Shown here: piece by piece, positions 9,269 to 17,320 of the stretch
How positions within the stretch are numbered: the stretch's first letter is position 1
Layout of the letters: every line of letters begins with the position of its first letter
Assembly: GCF_003590145.2 (NCBI RefSeq)
Contig: NZ_CP060436.1
Location: 2,416,001-2,480,000, forward strand
DNA: 64,000 bases
Origin: Pseudooceanicola algae
GTDB taxonomy: Bacteria; Pseudomonadota; Alphaproteobacteria; Rhodobacterales; Rhodobacteraceae
Direction of reading: 5' to 3'
Notes under the pieces: generated by a model
The model's database searches: none
The model's input: the letters and a program-made list of their open reading frames with translations, nothing else
Told to the model about the DNA's origin: nothing
Position numbers and translations under genes: made by a program

Positions 9269-10036
9269 CTATTTCGGTTGCAGGCGCACGGCACCGTCAA
9301 GGCGGATCACCGTGCCGTTCAGCATCGGATTTCGGATGATCTGTTCGACCAGCAGGGCATAATCTTTCGGATCGCCGAAGCGCGGTGGGAAGGGGATCGT
9401 GGCAGCAATGCTTTCCTGCGCTCCTTCGGGCAGGCCGTCGACCATGGCCGTTTCGAACAGCCCCGGCGCGATGGCCATGACCCGAATGCCGGAGCGCGCG
9501 AATTCCCGCGCCGCCGGCAGGGTCATCGCCGCAATCGCCCCCTTGGAGGCCGCATAGGCCGTCTGCCCGATCTGCCCGTCCTGATAGGCCACAGACGAGG
9601 TATTGATCACCACGCCCCGCTCCCCGTCCGGCCCAAGAGGGGCCAGCTTTTGCATCAACCGCGCCGCATGGGACAGGGTGATGAAACTGCCGGTCAAATT
9701 GACCTCAAGCGTGCGCCGGAACGAGGTGATCGACAGCTCTCCGTCCCGGTTCACCACGCGGGCGGCGGTGCCGATCCCGGCGCAATTGACCAGAATGCGG
9801 GGCGCCTCGCCCAACCAGTCGGTAAAGGCATCGAAGGCCGCGCCGACCTCGGATTCATCCGAGACATCGACCTTGCAGGCCAGCCCGCCGATGTCTTCGG
9901 CAATGCGCTGCCCGGCGGGCAGGTTGAAATCAAAGATCCCCACCCTGGCGCCAAGGGCCGCAAGATGCCGGGCCGTCGCCTCGCCCAGCCCGCTGCCCGC
10001 GCCGGTGACCACGGCGCCGATCTTGTCGAATTCCAT
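9269..10036 (-). CDS. SDR-family 3-hydroxyacyl-CoA dehydrogenase-like protein
   Basis: 255 residues from ATG 10036 (AAGGA 7-11 bases upstream); the open frame reaches further but lacks a better start. The NAD-binding motif is TGAGSGLG near residue 11, the catalytic Ser is in NTSSVAYQDG and the catalytic pair is YAASK. The pattern resembles type II 3-hydroxyacyl-CoA dehydrogenases (HSD17B10-like). It opens the catabolic half-operon (SDR-crotonase-marR-ligase-amidohydrolase). The presence of an alcohol dehydrogenase beside a hydratase and a hydrolase favours a CoA-dependent beta-oxidative deacetylation over retro-aldol cleavage. Substrate assignment is inference. Confidence 0.88.
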   Translation of the reverse strand: MEFDKIGAVVTGAGSGLGEATARHLAALGARVGIFDFNLPAGQRIAEDIGGLACKVDVSDESEVGAAFDAFTDWLGEAPRILVNCAGIGTAARVVNRDGELSITSFRRTLEVNLTGSFITLSHAARLMQKLAPLGPDGERGVVINTSSVAYQDGQIGQTAYAASKGAIAAMTLPAAREFARSGIRVMAIAPGLFETAMVDGLPEGAQESIAATIPFPPRFGDPKDYALLVEQIIRNPMLNGTVIRLDGAVRLQPK

Positions 10037-10052
10037 CGCTCTGTCCTTTCTG

Positions 10053-10090
10053 CCGGATATGCATACCGGACAATTGATATGAGTTATAAC
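10053..10090 (-). promoter_or_regulatory. Inverted repeat and shared operator-like motif upstream of the SDR operon
   Basis: Bases 10053-10069 read CCGGATATGCATACCGG, a near-perfect palindrome 17 bases upstream of the SDR start. Next to it, 10071-10090 (CAATTGATATGAGTTATAAC) matches 14 of 20 positions of the sequence at 13301-13320 upstream of dctP. This AT-rich block in a GC-rich gap is a likely promoter and operator region for the MarR protein encoded in the operon. Confidence 0.5.
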
Positions 10091-10123
10091 AAAATTTTCG
10101 GCACGGCCCAACAGGTCCCCGCG

Positions 10124-11446
10124 CTAATAGAACAGCCGCAGCAGGCCGAGCGTTATGACCGGGAAAACCAGCATCAGCGCCACGCGAAGGATGTCGGAGG
10201 CGACAAAGTACATCACCGCCTTGTAGGTCTGGCCGATCGGCGTTTCGCGGTCCATCGAGTTGATGACGAACAGGTTCATCCCTACCGGCGGCGTGATCAG
10301 GCCCACCTCGACCACCACCAGCACGATGATGCCGAACCAGATGGCGAATTCTTCGGTGCTCATGCCGAAATCGAGGATCGACACGATGGGGAAGAAGATC
10401 GGGATGGTCAGCAGGATCATCGACAGGGAATCCATCAGGCAGCCCAGCACGAGGTAGAGCAACAGGATAATCACCAGCACGGTCCAGGCGCTGAAGCCCT
10501 GCGCGACGACCCAGTTGGAAAGCTCCTGAGGGACCTGCGTCAGCGCGAGGAAGCCATTGTAGAACCCGGCGCCCAGCACGATGAAGAAGATCATCGCGGT
10601 GGATTTCGCCGTGGCATAAAAGCATTCGAACCAGGCCCGGCCGCGCAAACCGCCATTGATCAGCGCGATGATCCCGGTGCCGAAGGCCCCGACCGCCGCG
10701 CCTTCGGTCGGCGTGAAGATCCCGGCGTAGATCCCGCCCACGACGGCCGTGAAGACCAGCAGCACGGGCCAGACATCGACCAGCGCCCGCAGGCGTTCGG
10801 GCCAGGGCACCGGCTGTCGTACCCCCGCGGCGTCCGGGTGCAGCCGCACGTAGATCGAGATCGTCAGGATATACCCGATGGCTGCAAGGATCCCCGGAAC
10901 AAAGGCCGCCAGGAACAGCTTGGCGATATTCTGTTCGGTCAGGATCGCGTAGATCACCAGGATCACCGAAGGCGGGATCAGGATGCCGAGCGTACCACCC
11001 GCGGCCAGCGTCGCGGTGGAAAACCCGCCCGAATAGCCATAGCGGCGCAGTTCCGGCAGGGCGACCTGACTCATCGTGGCAGCAGTGGCCAGCGAACTGC
11101 CACAGATCGCCCCGAAGCCCGCGCAGGCCCCCACGGCGGCCATGGCGACGCCGCCCTTCAGATGGCCAAGAAAGCTTTCGGCGGCCTTGAACAGCGCCTG
11201 GCTCATCCCGCCCAGGGTGGCGAACTGCCCCATCAGCAGGAACAGCGGCACAATGGACAGGGAATAGCTGGAAAAGGTCGAAAAGGTCTCGGATTTCAGC
11301 TTGGCCAGCGCGACGACAGTGCCCCCGGTGACCCAGCTGAGCCCGACGAAACCGACGACGAACATCGCCAGGCCGATGGGCATCCGCAGGAAGATCAGCA
11401 GCAAAAGCAGCGGGAAGGACAGCAATCCGATCAGAAAATCGCTCAA
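10124..11446 (-). CDS. TRAP transporter large permease (DctM family)
   Basis: 440 residues from a TTG at 11446 that overlaps the stop codon of the small-permease gene and is preceded by GGAGG; upstream residues of the open frame are Gly/Arg-rich and not membrane-like. The product has about 12 hydrophobic helices with the DctM-type stretches LILMLPIGLAM-like and GGTLGILIPPSVILVIYA. It is the sodium- or proton-coupled channel of a tripartite transporter, working with the DctQ- and DctP-like partners encoded just upstream. From its neighbours the likely cargo is a hydroxycinnamate-type aromatic acid, as for TarPQM of Rhodopseudomonas; this is inference. Confidence 0.92.
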   Translation of the reverse strand: MSDFLIGLLSFPLLLLLIFLRMPIGLAMFVVGFVGLSWVTGGTVVALAKLKSETFSTFSSYSLSIVPLFLLMGQFATLGGMSQALFKAAESFLGHLKGGVAMAAVGACAGFGAICGSSLATAATMSQVALPELRRYGYSGGFSTATLAAGGTLGILIPPSVILVIYAILTEQNIAKLFLAAFVPGILAAIGYILTISIYVRLHPDAAGVRQPVPWPERLRALVDVWPVLLVFTAVVGGIYAGIFTPTEGAAVGAFGTGIIALINGGLRGRAWFECFYATAKSTAMIFFIVLGAGFYNGFLALTQVPQELSNWVVAQGFSAWTVLVIILLLYLVLGCLMDSLSMILLTIPIFFPIVSILDFGMSTEEFAIWFGIIVLVVVEVGLITPPVGMNLFVINSMDRETPIGQTYKAVMYFVASDILRVALMLVFPVITLGLLRLFY

Positions 11447-12033
11447 TGATCCGCCCCTCCGTCGACCGGCGGCAGGACGCAGCCGGACAGCAGTTCGACC
11501 CAGCGGGCCAGAGCGACATAGACCGTCACCACCGCCGCCACGACCGCCGCCCCAAAGGAGGCCGCATAGGCCCACCAGACCGGGAACTGCAGCAGAAAGG
11601 TGGTCTCATTGTATTGCATCTTGCCGAGCATCCCGACGTAGAGCCGCCAGGCAATGACCACCATCACCAGGGCAAAGACCGCCTCCCAGAAGGCGACAAG
11701 GAACCGGTTGATGCCCCGCGGCAGGGTGGCGGTGAAGATATCCACCGTGGCATGGGCCCCGCTGATCTGCGTCAGCGGCAGAAAGGCAAAGATGGTGAAG
11801 GCAATGCCCGCCTCGACCAATTCGAAATCCCCGGTGATCGGTCCGATGCCCATGGTCAGCAGGCCTTGCGACAGGCCGGGAAACGCTCCCTGCGCCATGT
11901 CGGAATGCAGCAGCCCGTTCAGCGCCCGGCCCGTGACCGATGCTACAGTCAGCAGGATCAGCAGCGACAGGACCAGCCCGCCAAGCACGGCCATGAACCG
12001 CGACAGCGAAAGAAAGAAAGCGTGAATGCGCAT
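11443..12033 (-). CDS. TRAP transporter small permease (DctQ family)
   Basis: 196 residues from ATG 12033, selected for the GGGGGG run six bases upstream; a GTG or ATG eight codons earlier is possible. Four hydrophobic helices are visible (VLGGLVLSLLILLTVAS, then FTIFAFLPLTQISGAHATVD, then two C-terminal ones). The short motif ISGAHATVDIF is typical of DctQ subunits. It couples the binding protein to the large permease in the inner membrane. The stop codon overlaps the start of the DctM gene, giving translational coupling. Confidence 0.9.
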   Translation of the reverse strand: MRIHAFFLSLSRFMAVLGGLVLSLLILLTVASVTGRALNGLLHSDMAQGAFPGLSQGLLTMGIGPITGDFELVEAGIAFTIFAFLPLTQISGAHATVDIFTATLPRGINRFLVAFWEAVFALVMVVIAWRLYVGMLGKMQYNETTFLLQFPVWWAYAASFGAAVVAAVVTVYVALARWVELLSGCVLPPVDGGADH

Positions 12034-12104
12034 GTGCCCCCCGTGATCGGCGCGCAAGATTGCCCCGCGCGCCGACGGCCTTGTCGTTCAGAGATGTCCC
12101 GGGA

Positions 12105-13142
12105 TCACTCGCCGGAATAGGCGTCGATCAGGCTGCGGGCCTCGTCGACCATGGCCTGACCATCCAGCCCCTTGCCATCCATCTCTTCGATCCAGGAGGC
12201 TTCGACAGCGAAGCCCGCCTCCTTCCAGGGGGCGATCTGCTCCGGCGTCAGCTCGATGATGGTATTGCCCGCATCGACCGCGACCTGACGGCCGACTTCG
12301 TCGCCTTCGGCCATGACCGCACCCAGGGTAGCGGACAGGTCCGCACCCGAATTGTTGTCGATCACCGCCTTCAGATCCTCGGGCAGCCCATCATAGACCC
12401 CCTGGTTCATCGCCAGCATCAGGGTCGCGACATAGAGCGTCTCACCGGGGAATTCCGTGTGGTTTTCAACCAGCTCCGAGATCTTCAGCGAGGTCGTGAC
12501 CTCCCAGGGCAGGACCGTGGCGTCGATCACGCCCTTCGAAAGGGCCTCGGGCACGGCAGGCACGGGCATGCCGATCGGCGTCGCCCCCACTTCCGAGAAA
12601 TACTGGTTGGTCACCCGGCTCGGCGCGCGCAGCTTGACCCCGTTCAGATCTTCGATCGAGGCGATCGGATCCTTGGAATGGATCATGCCGGGGCCATGCA
12701 CCCAGAGCGCCAGCATCTTCATGCCCTGAAATTCAGTGTCCATGACGTTGGCCTCGGCGAAATCCCAAAACGCCTTGGAAGTCGCTTCCGGGCCGCTGGC
12801 GATGAAGGGCAGTTCGAAGACCTCGGTCGACGGGAACCGCCCCGGCGTATAGCCCGGCAGGGTCCAGACGATGTCTGCCACCCCGTCGATCACCTGATCT
12901 GCCAGTTGCGGCGGCGTGCCGCCCAACTGCATCGCGGGGAAATGCTGGATCTTGATCCGGCCATCGCTTTCCGCCTCGATCTTGTCCGACCAGACCTTCA
13001 GACCCTGCTTGGGCACGATGGCCTGTTGGGGCAGAAAATAGTGCATCCGTAGCGTGACGTCCTGAGCCATCCCCGCCACGGCGGACCCGGCAAGGATGGC
13101 GCAGGCGGCAAACCCGCGCAAAGCGGTCGTGAATAAAGTCAT
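12105..13142 (-). CDS. TRAP transporter periplasmic solute-binding protein (DctP family)
   Basis: 345 residues from ATG 13142, preceded by GGGAGGA. A Sec signal peptide covers about residues 1-26 (AACAILAGSAVAGMAQ). The mature part has the DctP/SBP fold with ADIVWTLPGYTPGRFP and LNGVKLRAPSRVTNQYF, where the Arg of LRAPSR is the family's usual carboxylate-binding arginine. It is first in the TRAP operon. Its location ahead of a CoA-ligase cluster points to an aromatic carboxylate ligand, though alpha-keto acid or lactate-type ligands are known in the family. Confidence 0.93.
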   Translation of the reverse strand: MTLFTTALRGFAACAILAGSAVAGMAQDVTLRMHYFLPQQAIVPKQGLKVWSDKIEAESDGRIKIQHFPAMQLGGTPPQLADQVIDGVADIVWTLPGYTPGRFPSTEVFELPFIASGPEATSKAFWDFAEANVMDTEFQGMKMLALWVHGPGMIHSKDPIASIEDLNGVKLRAPSRVTNQYFSEVGATPIGMPVPAVPEALSKGVIDATVLPWEVTTSLKISELVENHTEFPGETLYVATLMLAMNQGVYDGLPEDLKAVIDNNSGADLSATLGAVMAEGDEVGRQVAVDAGNTIIELTPEQIAPWKEAGFAVEASWIEEMDGKGLDGQAMVDEARSLIDAYSGE

Positions 13143-13300
13143 GTCGTTCCTCCCGATATGCGGGCCTGACATGACGTCTCACTTCCTGCCTGGCAGCGCG
13201 CGCTGGGGGTGCCCCGCCAGTGCCGCATCTCGGACAGGCCCCCTGACGTCACCGGGCACCGCGTGCCGGTAGGATGCACTGCAGGAACCATGCCTGTCAA

Positions 13301-13320
13301 ATATTGTTATGTGGTATAGC
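13301..13320 (-). promoter_or_regulatory. Shared operator-like motif upstream of the TRAP operon
   Basis: ATATTGTTATGTGGTATAGC lies 159 bases upstream of dctP and matches 14 of 20 positions with 10071-10090 upstream of the SDR operon. The two sites would let one regulator coordinate uptake and catabolism. Strand given is that of the controlled genes. Confidence 0.45.
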
Positions 13321-13402
13321 GAAATGCATCGCGCCCGCCTTTGTCGGCGAGATGACAGCGGCCTTTCGGTCTCGTCGCGGCCCAGACGTGCCCCGAATCC
13401 CG

Positions 13403-13750
13403 CTACTGCCCGATCAGGGCAACCGGCGCATCGTCGTCCTTCTGGAAATCCAGAGGAGCCGAATGGCGCATCGCGGTCGCGCGCTTGAATTCATAGTGCA
13501 TCTCGCCATCTTCCGCCTCGGCGGCGATGATCAGACAACTGGCAATCGGGCTCGAACCTTCAAACAGATCCACCAGCCCACGCAACGGCGGCACGACCGA
13601 AGCATCCACTGCAAAACCACCCTGCCAACGGCGCAGAACCGCAAAACTTCGGCCATCCGCCTCGACCCGCAGCCGGGATTTCCTCGCCATGTCCTGCTTG
13701 CGGGCCGCGTGCAGCCCATCGGTAACATCCTTCGGCAGATAAGTGGTCAT
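13403..13750 (-). CDS. Conserved hypothetical protein of Rhodobacterales type
   Basis: 115 residues from ATG 13750. No domain is recognised with certainty. The visible pattern is a basic N-terminus (ARKSRLRVEADG), a middle with GGFAVDASVVPPLRGLVDLF, then SCLIIAAEAEDGEMHYEFKR and a C-terminal DDDAPVALIGQ. I recall similar short proteins across Rhodobacteraceae, which supports the frame over the longer antisense frame. It has no signal peptide or membrane helix, so it is probably cytosolic. It is monocistronic between the TRAP operon and cobM, with no functional hint from context. Confidence 0.7.
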   Translation of the reverse strand: MTTYLPKDVTDGLHAARKQDMARKSRLRVEADGRSFAVLRRWQGGFAVDASVVPPLRGLVDLFEGSSPIASCLIIAAEAEDGEMHYEFKRATAMRHSAPLDFQKDDDAPVALIGQ

Positions 13751-13926
13751 GGCAGCCTCGATCAACTTGCGCAGCGGGTCCCGGATCTTTGCGCCGACTC
13801 CCCTTTCCGGCAGGTTAACCTGCGCACAGGCCCAAACGGAAGGGACAGTTTTGCGTCACTTTCTTGACAGAATAGCCCCATTTCCATGTCGGGCGGGCCC
13901 CACCCCCACAGATCTTCCCACCCGAT

Positions 13927-14706
13927 CTAAACCCGCACGGCCTTCCCGGCCAGGGGGCGCAACACATGCGGCACCTCCGGATCATAAAGCGCCGAATCAC
14001 GAAAATCCGACACCTCCCCCAACACCGGCCCTACAAGGATCAAGGCCGTGCGGGTGATCTTCTCGGTGCGGACCTTGGCATGAATATCCGCCAATGTGCC
14101 GCGAATGAACGCCTGATCCGGCCAGCCGACCCGATAGGCCACCACCACCGGACAATCGGCCCCGTACCAAGGCGTCAGCTGGCGCTCGATCTCACGCAGA
14201 TTCCGCACCCCAAGATGGATCGCAAGGGTCGCGCGGCTGCGCGCAAAGGCCTCCAGCGTCTCATGTTCCGGCATCGAAGTGCTCTTCATGCTGACCCGCG
14301 TCAGCACGATGCTCTGGGCAATCTCGGGCACAGTCAGCTCCTGCCCCAACGCGGCAGCAGCGGCGGCATAGGCCGGCACGCCCGGAATGATCTCGTAGCT
14401 GATCCCATCGGCGCGCAGCCGCCGGATCTGCTCGGCGATGGCCCCATACAGCGATGGATCCCCCGAATGCACCCGCGCCACATCCTCGCCCCGCCCCCGC
14501 GCCGCCAGGATCTCGGCATGGGTCTCTTCCAGCGTCATGGGCGCGGTATCACGCACCAACGCGCCCGCCGGTGCCCCCGCCACGACCTCCGCCGGCACCA
14601 GACTACCGGCATATAGACAGACCGGGCAGGCACCGATCAGCCGTTGCGCCTTCAGGGTCAGCAATTCCGGATCCCCCGGCCCCGCCCCGATGAAATAGAC
14701 CTTCAT
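13927..14706 (-). CDS. cobM: Precorrin-4 C11-methyltransferase
   Basis: 259 residues from ATG 14706. CobM transfers a methyl group from SAM to C-11 of precorrin-4, giving precorrin-5 in the aerobic B12 pathway. The tetrapyrrole methylase fold shows VYFIGAGPGDPELLTLKA at the N-terminus, the SAM-binding HSGDPSLYGAIAEQ and the GVPAYAAAAAALG segment. It ends the minus-strand cobalamin operon, 89 bases after the cbiG-cobJ fusion; a hairpin repeat element lies in that gap. The sequence distinguishes CobM from CobI and CobJ by MKSTSMPEHETL. Confidence 0.95.
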   Translation of the reverse strand: MKVYFIGAGPGDPELLTLKAQRLIGACPVCLYAGSLVPAEVVAGAPAGALVRDTAPMTLEETHAEILAARGRGEDVARVHSGDPSLYGAIAEQIRRLRADGISYEIIPGVPAYAAAAAALGQELTVPEIAQSIVLTRVSMKSTSMPEHETLEAFARSRATLAIHLGVRNLREIERQLTPWYGADCPVVVAYRVGWPDQAFIRGTLADIHAKVRTEKITRTALILVGPVLGEVSDFRDSALYDPEVPHVLRPLAGKAVRV

Positions 14707-14746
14707 GTGATCCCTCTCCGCAGGCTCTGCCCTGCCGTTTCCCTGT

Positions 14747-14796
14747 TCCAAATATCCCGGGGGGCCGCGCGTCCGCGCGGTGGGGGCAGCGCCCCC
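14747..14796. repeat. Dispersed hairpin element, copy A
   Basis: AAATATCCCGGGGGG is followed by the palindrome CCGCGCG-TC-CGCGCGG and GGGGGC-AGC-GCCCCC. It occupies the gap between cobM and cbiG-cobJ and its end contributes the TAG stop of cbiG-cobJ. Layout matches copies B (27573-27647) and D (53531-53602). Confidence 0.6.
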
Positions 14797-16622
14797 TACC
14801 CGATCTCAGACAGATCCCCGTCGATCCGCCGTGCATAGCCCCGCGGCGTGAACATGCGCGGCCCTTCCCCAAGGCGCGCCAGCCGTGAATTGGACGAGCC
14901 CACCAGCACTACGGTCAGCATGTCGACCTCATCGACCTGCAGGTCCTCCAGCCGCCGGTACAGGATCTTCTCCTCCGCCCGGCCAAGATTGCAGGCCAGC
15001 ATCACCGGCGTATCGGCGGGACGGTGCCGCAACAGCACATCCCGCGCTTCGGCCAGCAGGGTGCGACGGGTCCGCGACACCGGATTATAGAAGGCGATGA
15101 CGAAATCCCCTTCGGCGGCCGCGCGCAGGCGGCGCCTTATATCCTCGCGCGGGGTCAGCAGATCGCTCAGGGAAATGGCGCAGAAATCATGCCCCAGCGG
15201 CGCACCGGCCCGCGCCGCCGCTCCCTGAAGGGCCGAAATCCCCGGCACGCAGATCACTTCGGCCCGGCGGGCCGCAGCGCTGACGCCCTTCTCCTCCGCC
15301 CCCCGGTCGAGCAATTCGAACACCAGCGCCCCCATGGCATAGATCCCCGCATCCCCGGAACAGACCAGCGCCACGTCATACCCCTCGCCCGCGCGTTCCA
15401 GCGCGTAGCGACAACGGGCCTCTTCACCGCCCAGCGGGAAATCACTGCGGATCTTGCCCGCCGCCAGGGGGCCAAGCAGGTCGATATACAGTCCGTACCC
15501 TACAAGCTCCTCGGCCTCGGAAATCAAACGAGAGGCCTCTGGCGCCCGCCAGCTGGCCTGTCCCGGGCCGATCCCGACGACTGAAAGCCGACCGCGTGCA
15601 CGCCCGCGCAGTTCCGTAATCGGCGCCGGACACCGCGCCAGCGCCGCCGTGGCATGAGCCGTCTTGCGCTTGGGCACCACGAGGTCGCCCGTGTTGCCCG
15701 CCCCGGCCAGGGCCGCCCCTTCGGCGACTCCGTGACACCCTGTCTCGGCAAAGACCACTTCCGAGGGGGTGGCCAGCCGCCCCGCCTCGGCTTCAAGCGC
15801 CTCGGCCGCAAAAACCCGCAGCGGCAGATCCAGATGCGCGGCCAGAGCGTTCATCGCCCGTTCGTCGGCCTTGAGGTCAATCGTGTATAGCGCCCGGAGC
15901 GCACCCGCCGCGATCCCGGCCTGCCCCAGAGCCTCTTCCACGAGGCCTGCCAATTCCTCCTCCGGGCAATCGCGGGACGCCCCGAGGCCCAGTGTGAAAC
16001 AGCGCGGATGGAAGGTCAGCACCCCTGGTTCGGGCGGCCCCACCGTGGCGGCGATACGCACCGGCGCGCCGGTCCCCTGGCGGGGCAATGCGGCGAGCCA
16101 GCCAGCCTCGGCCAGCGCCTCGCCTTCCAACTGCGCCGGCGCGCCGGCGAGCAGGCGCGCCATGGCCTCCTGCGCCAAATCCGGCGTGCCCAGAACCCAG
16201 CCTTCGGGGGGGGCATCCAGGGCAAGCCCCAGCGTGACCTCTCCGGCGGTGGTCAGCGCGGCGACACCGCCCAGAAGGTCCGACAGGTCCCGCGACAACC
16301 GGTTCGCCCCGCGATGCCCGCCCAACAGCGGCACCACCACGGCGCCATCGTCACTGACAGAGATCACCGGCGGCTCGGCCCGCTTGTCGGCCAGCAGCGG
16401 CGCGACGGCCCGAACCAGGATTCCGCTGGCGCAGACCCCGATCACAGGACGCCCGGCCGCGAACATGTCACGCACGAACTCCAGCGCATTGCCAAAGGTC
16501 TGGTCCGCCCCGGCAACCCGCCCCTCGCGCCCGAACATCGGCACCCCAAGGTGATCGGCCAGCCGTCGGGCCACGGCCGCGCCGGCCCCGGAAACACACA
16601 GGACAACGGGTGTCACAGCCAT
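14796..16622 (-). CDS. cobJ: Fused CbiG / precorrin-3B C17-methyltransferase (CobJ)
   Basis: A 608-residue two-part protein. Residues about 1-335 are a full CbiG (N-terminal VCASGILVRAVAPLL and central LLGGHRGANRLSRDL; C-terminal CobE-like part ending in ETGCHGVAEGAAL). Residues about 344-600 are CobJ, with SVVGIGPGQ, CSGDAGIYAMGALVFEL and VPGISALQGAAARAGAPLG. CobJ methylates C-17 and drives ring contraction; CbiG or its CobE relative assists acetaldehyde-lactone handling or nearby steps. Similar fusions occur in Rhodobacteraceae. It overlaps cobI by 10 bases. The full-length CbiG in an otherwise aerobic-type set is worth noting. Confidence 0.94.
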   Translation of the reverse strand: MAVTPVVLCVSGAGAAVARRLADHLGVPMFGREGRVAGADQTFGNALEFVRDMFAAGRPVIGVCASGILVRAVAPLLADKRAEPPVISVSDDGAVVVPLLGGHRGANRLSRDLSDLLGGVAALTTAGEVTLGLALDAPPEGWVLGTPDLAQEAMARLLAGAPAQLEGEALAEAGWLAALPRQGTGAPVRIAATVGPPEPGVLTFHPRCFTLGLGASRDCPEEELAGLVEEALGQAGIAAGALRALYTIDLKADERAMNALAAHLDLPLRVFAAEALEAEAGRLATPSEVVFAETGCHGVAEGAALAGAGNTGDLVVPKRKTAHATAALARCPAPITELRGRARGRLSVVGIGPGQASWRAPEASRLISEAEELVGYGLYIDLLGPLAAGKIRSDFPLGGEEARCRYALERAGEGYDVALVCSGDAGIYAMGALVFELLDRGAEEKGVSAAARRAEVICVPGISALQGAAARAGAPLGHDFCAISLSDLLTPREDIRRRLRAAAEGDFVIAFYNPVSRTRRTLLAEARDVLLRHRPADTPVMLACNLGRAEEKILYRRLEDLQVDEVDMLTVVLVGSSNSRLARLGEGPRMFTPRGYARRIDGDLSEIG

Positions 16623-17320
16623 GGGTCTTCTCCCTTCGTGATGAGGATGAGCGAGAAATAGGGCGCCTCGCCCGGCGCATCGGCCAGGGGCAGGATGACC
16701 TCTCCCGGCAGGGTGGCGCGTTCGATGTAAAGCGCCTGTTTCATCAGGCCCATGCCCCCCAGAAGGGCACGGATGCGGCGCAGATGGCGGCCGACCTTCA
16801 GGATCACGATGGTATCCGCCCCCTCGCGCAACCTGGCACGCAGCGCGTCGTCCGGCAGTGGGCCCGGCAGGACCTCGAGCCGCTGGTTGCGCGCCACCAG
16901 GGCCCGCCCGGCCCGCGCCGCCGCCGCCGAGACGGAGGTCACGCCGGGCACGATCTGAACCGTGAAACGCGCCGCCAGTCGGGCCTGCAGATACATGAAG
17001 GAGCCATAGAACAGCGGGTCGCCCTCACACAGACAGACGACATCGCGCCCGTTTTCCAGCGCTTCCGCGATGCGGTCCGCGCCGCTGTCATAGGCCGCCT
17101 GCGCCGGGGCGCGGGCGGGGGTCATCGGGACCTCCATGACGATTTCCTCGACACCTTCGGGGATCAGGCCAGCGGCAATGGCACGCGCCATGCTCGGCTC
17201 CCCGGGTCGGGCAGGATAGGCCAGCACCTGTGCCGCTCTGATCAGTTCGGCAGCGCGCAGGGTGATCAGGCCTGGATCGCCGGGGCCAAGCCCGACGCCG
17301 TACAGCGTGCCGTTGCTCAT
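16613..17320 (-). CDS. cobI: Precorrin-2 C20-methyltransferase
   Basis: 235 residues from ATG 17320, which overlaps the cobL stop as ATGA. It methylates C-20 of precorrin-2 with SAM. Diagnostic motifs are LYGVGLGPGDPGLITLRA at the N-terminus, VCLCEGDPLFYGSFMYL in the middle and IVPGVTSVSAAAARAG. The longer open frame upstream is an out-of-frame shadow of cobL. It is in the middle of the overlapping cob operon, so translation is probably coupled to cobL and cbiG-cobJ. Confidence 0.95.
   Translation of the reverse strand: MSNGTLYGVGLGPGDPGLITLRAAELIRAAQVLAYPARPGEPSMARAIAAGLIPEGVEEIVMEVPMTPARAPAQAAYDSGADRIAEALENGRDVVCLCEGDPLFYGSFMYLQARLAARFTVQIVPGVTSVSAAAARAGRALVARNQRLEVLPGPLPDDALRARLREGADTIVILKVGRHLRRIRALLGGMGLMKQALYIERATLPGEVILPLADAPGEAPYFSLILITKGEDPWL

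Noticed and set aside
8378..11449. A 1023-residue open frame on the plus strand, opposite the aromatic-acid genes
   Set aside because: It is antisense to four genes with clear motifs, is rich in Arg, Gly, Gln and His, and has no domain. High GC leaves few stop codons on the opposite strand.
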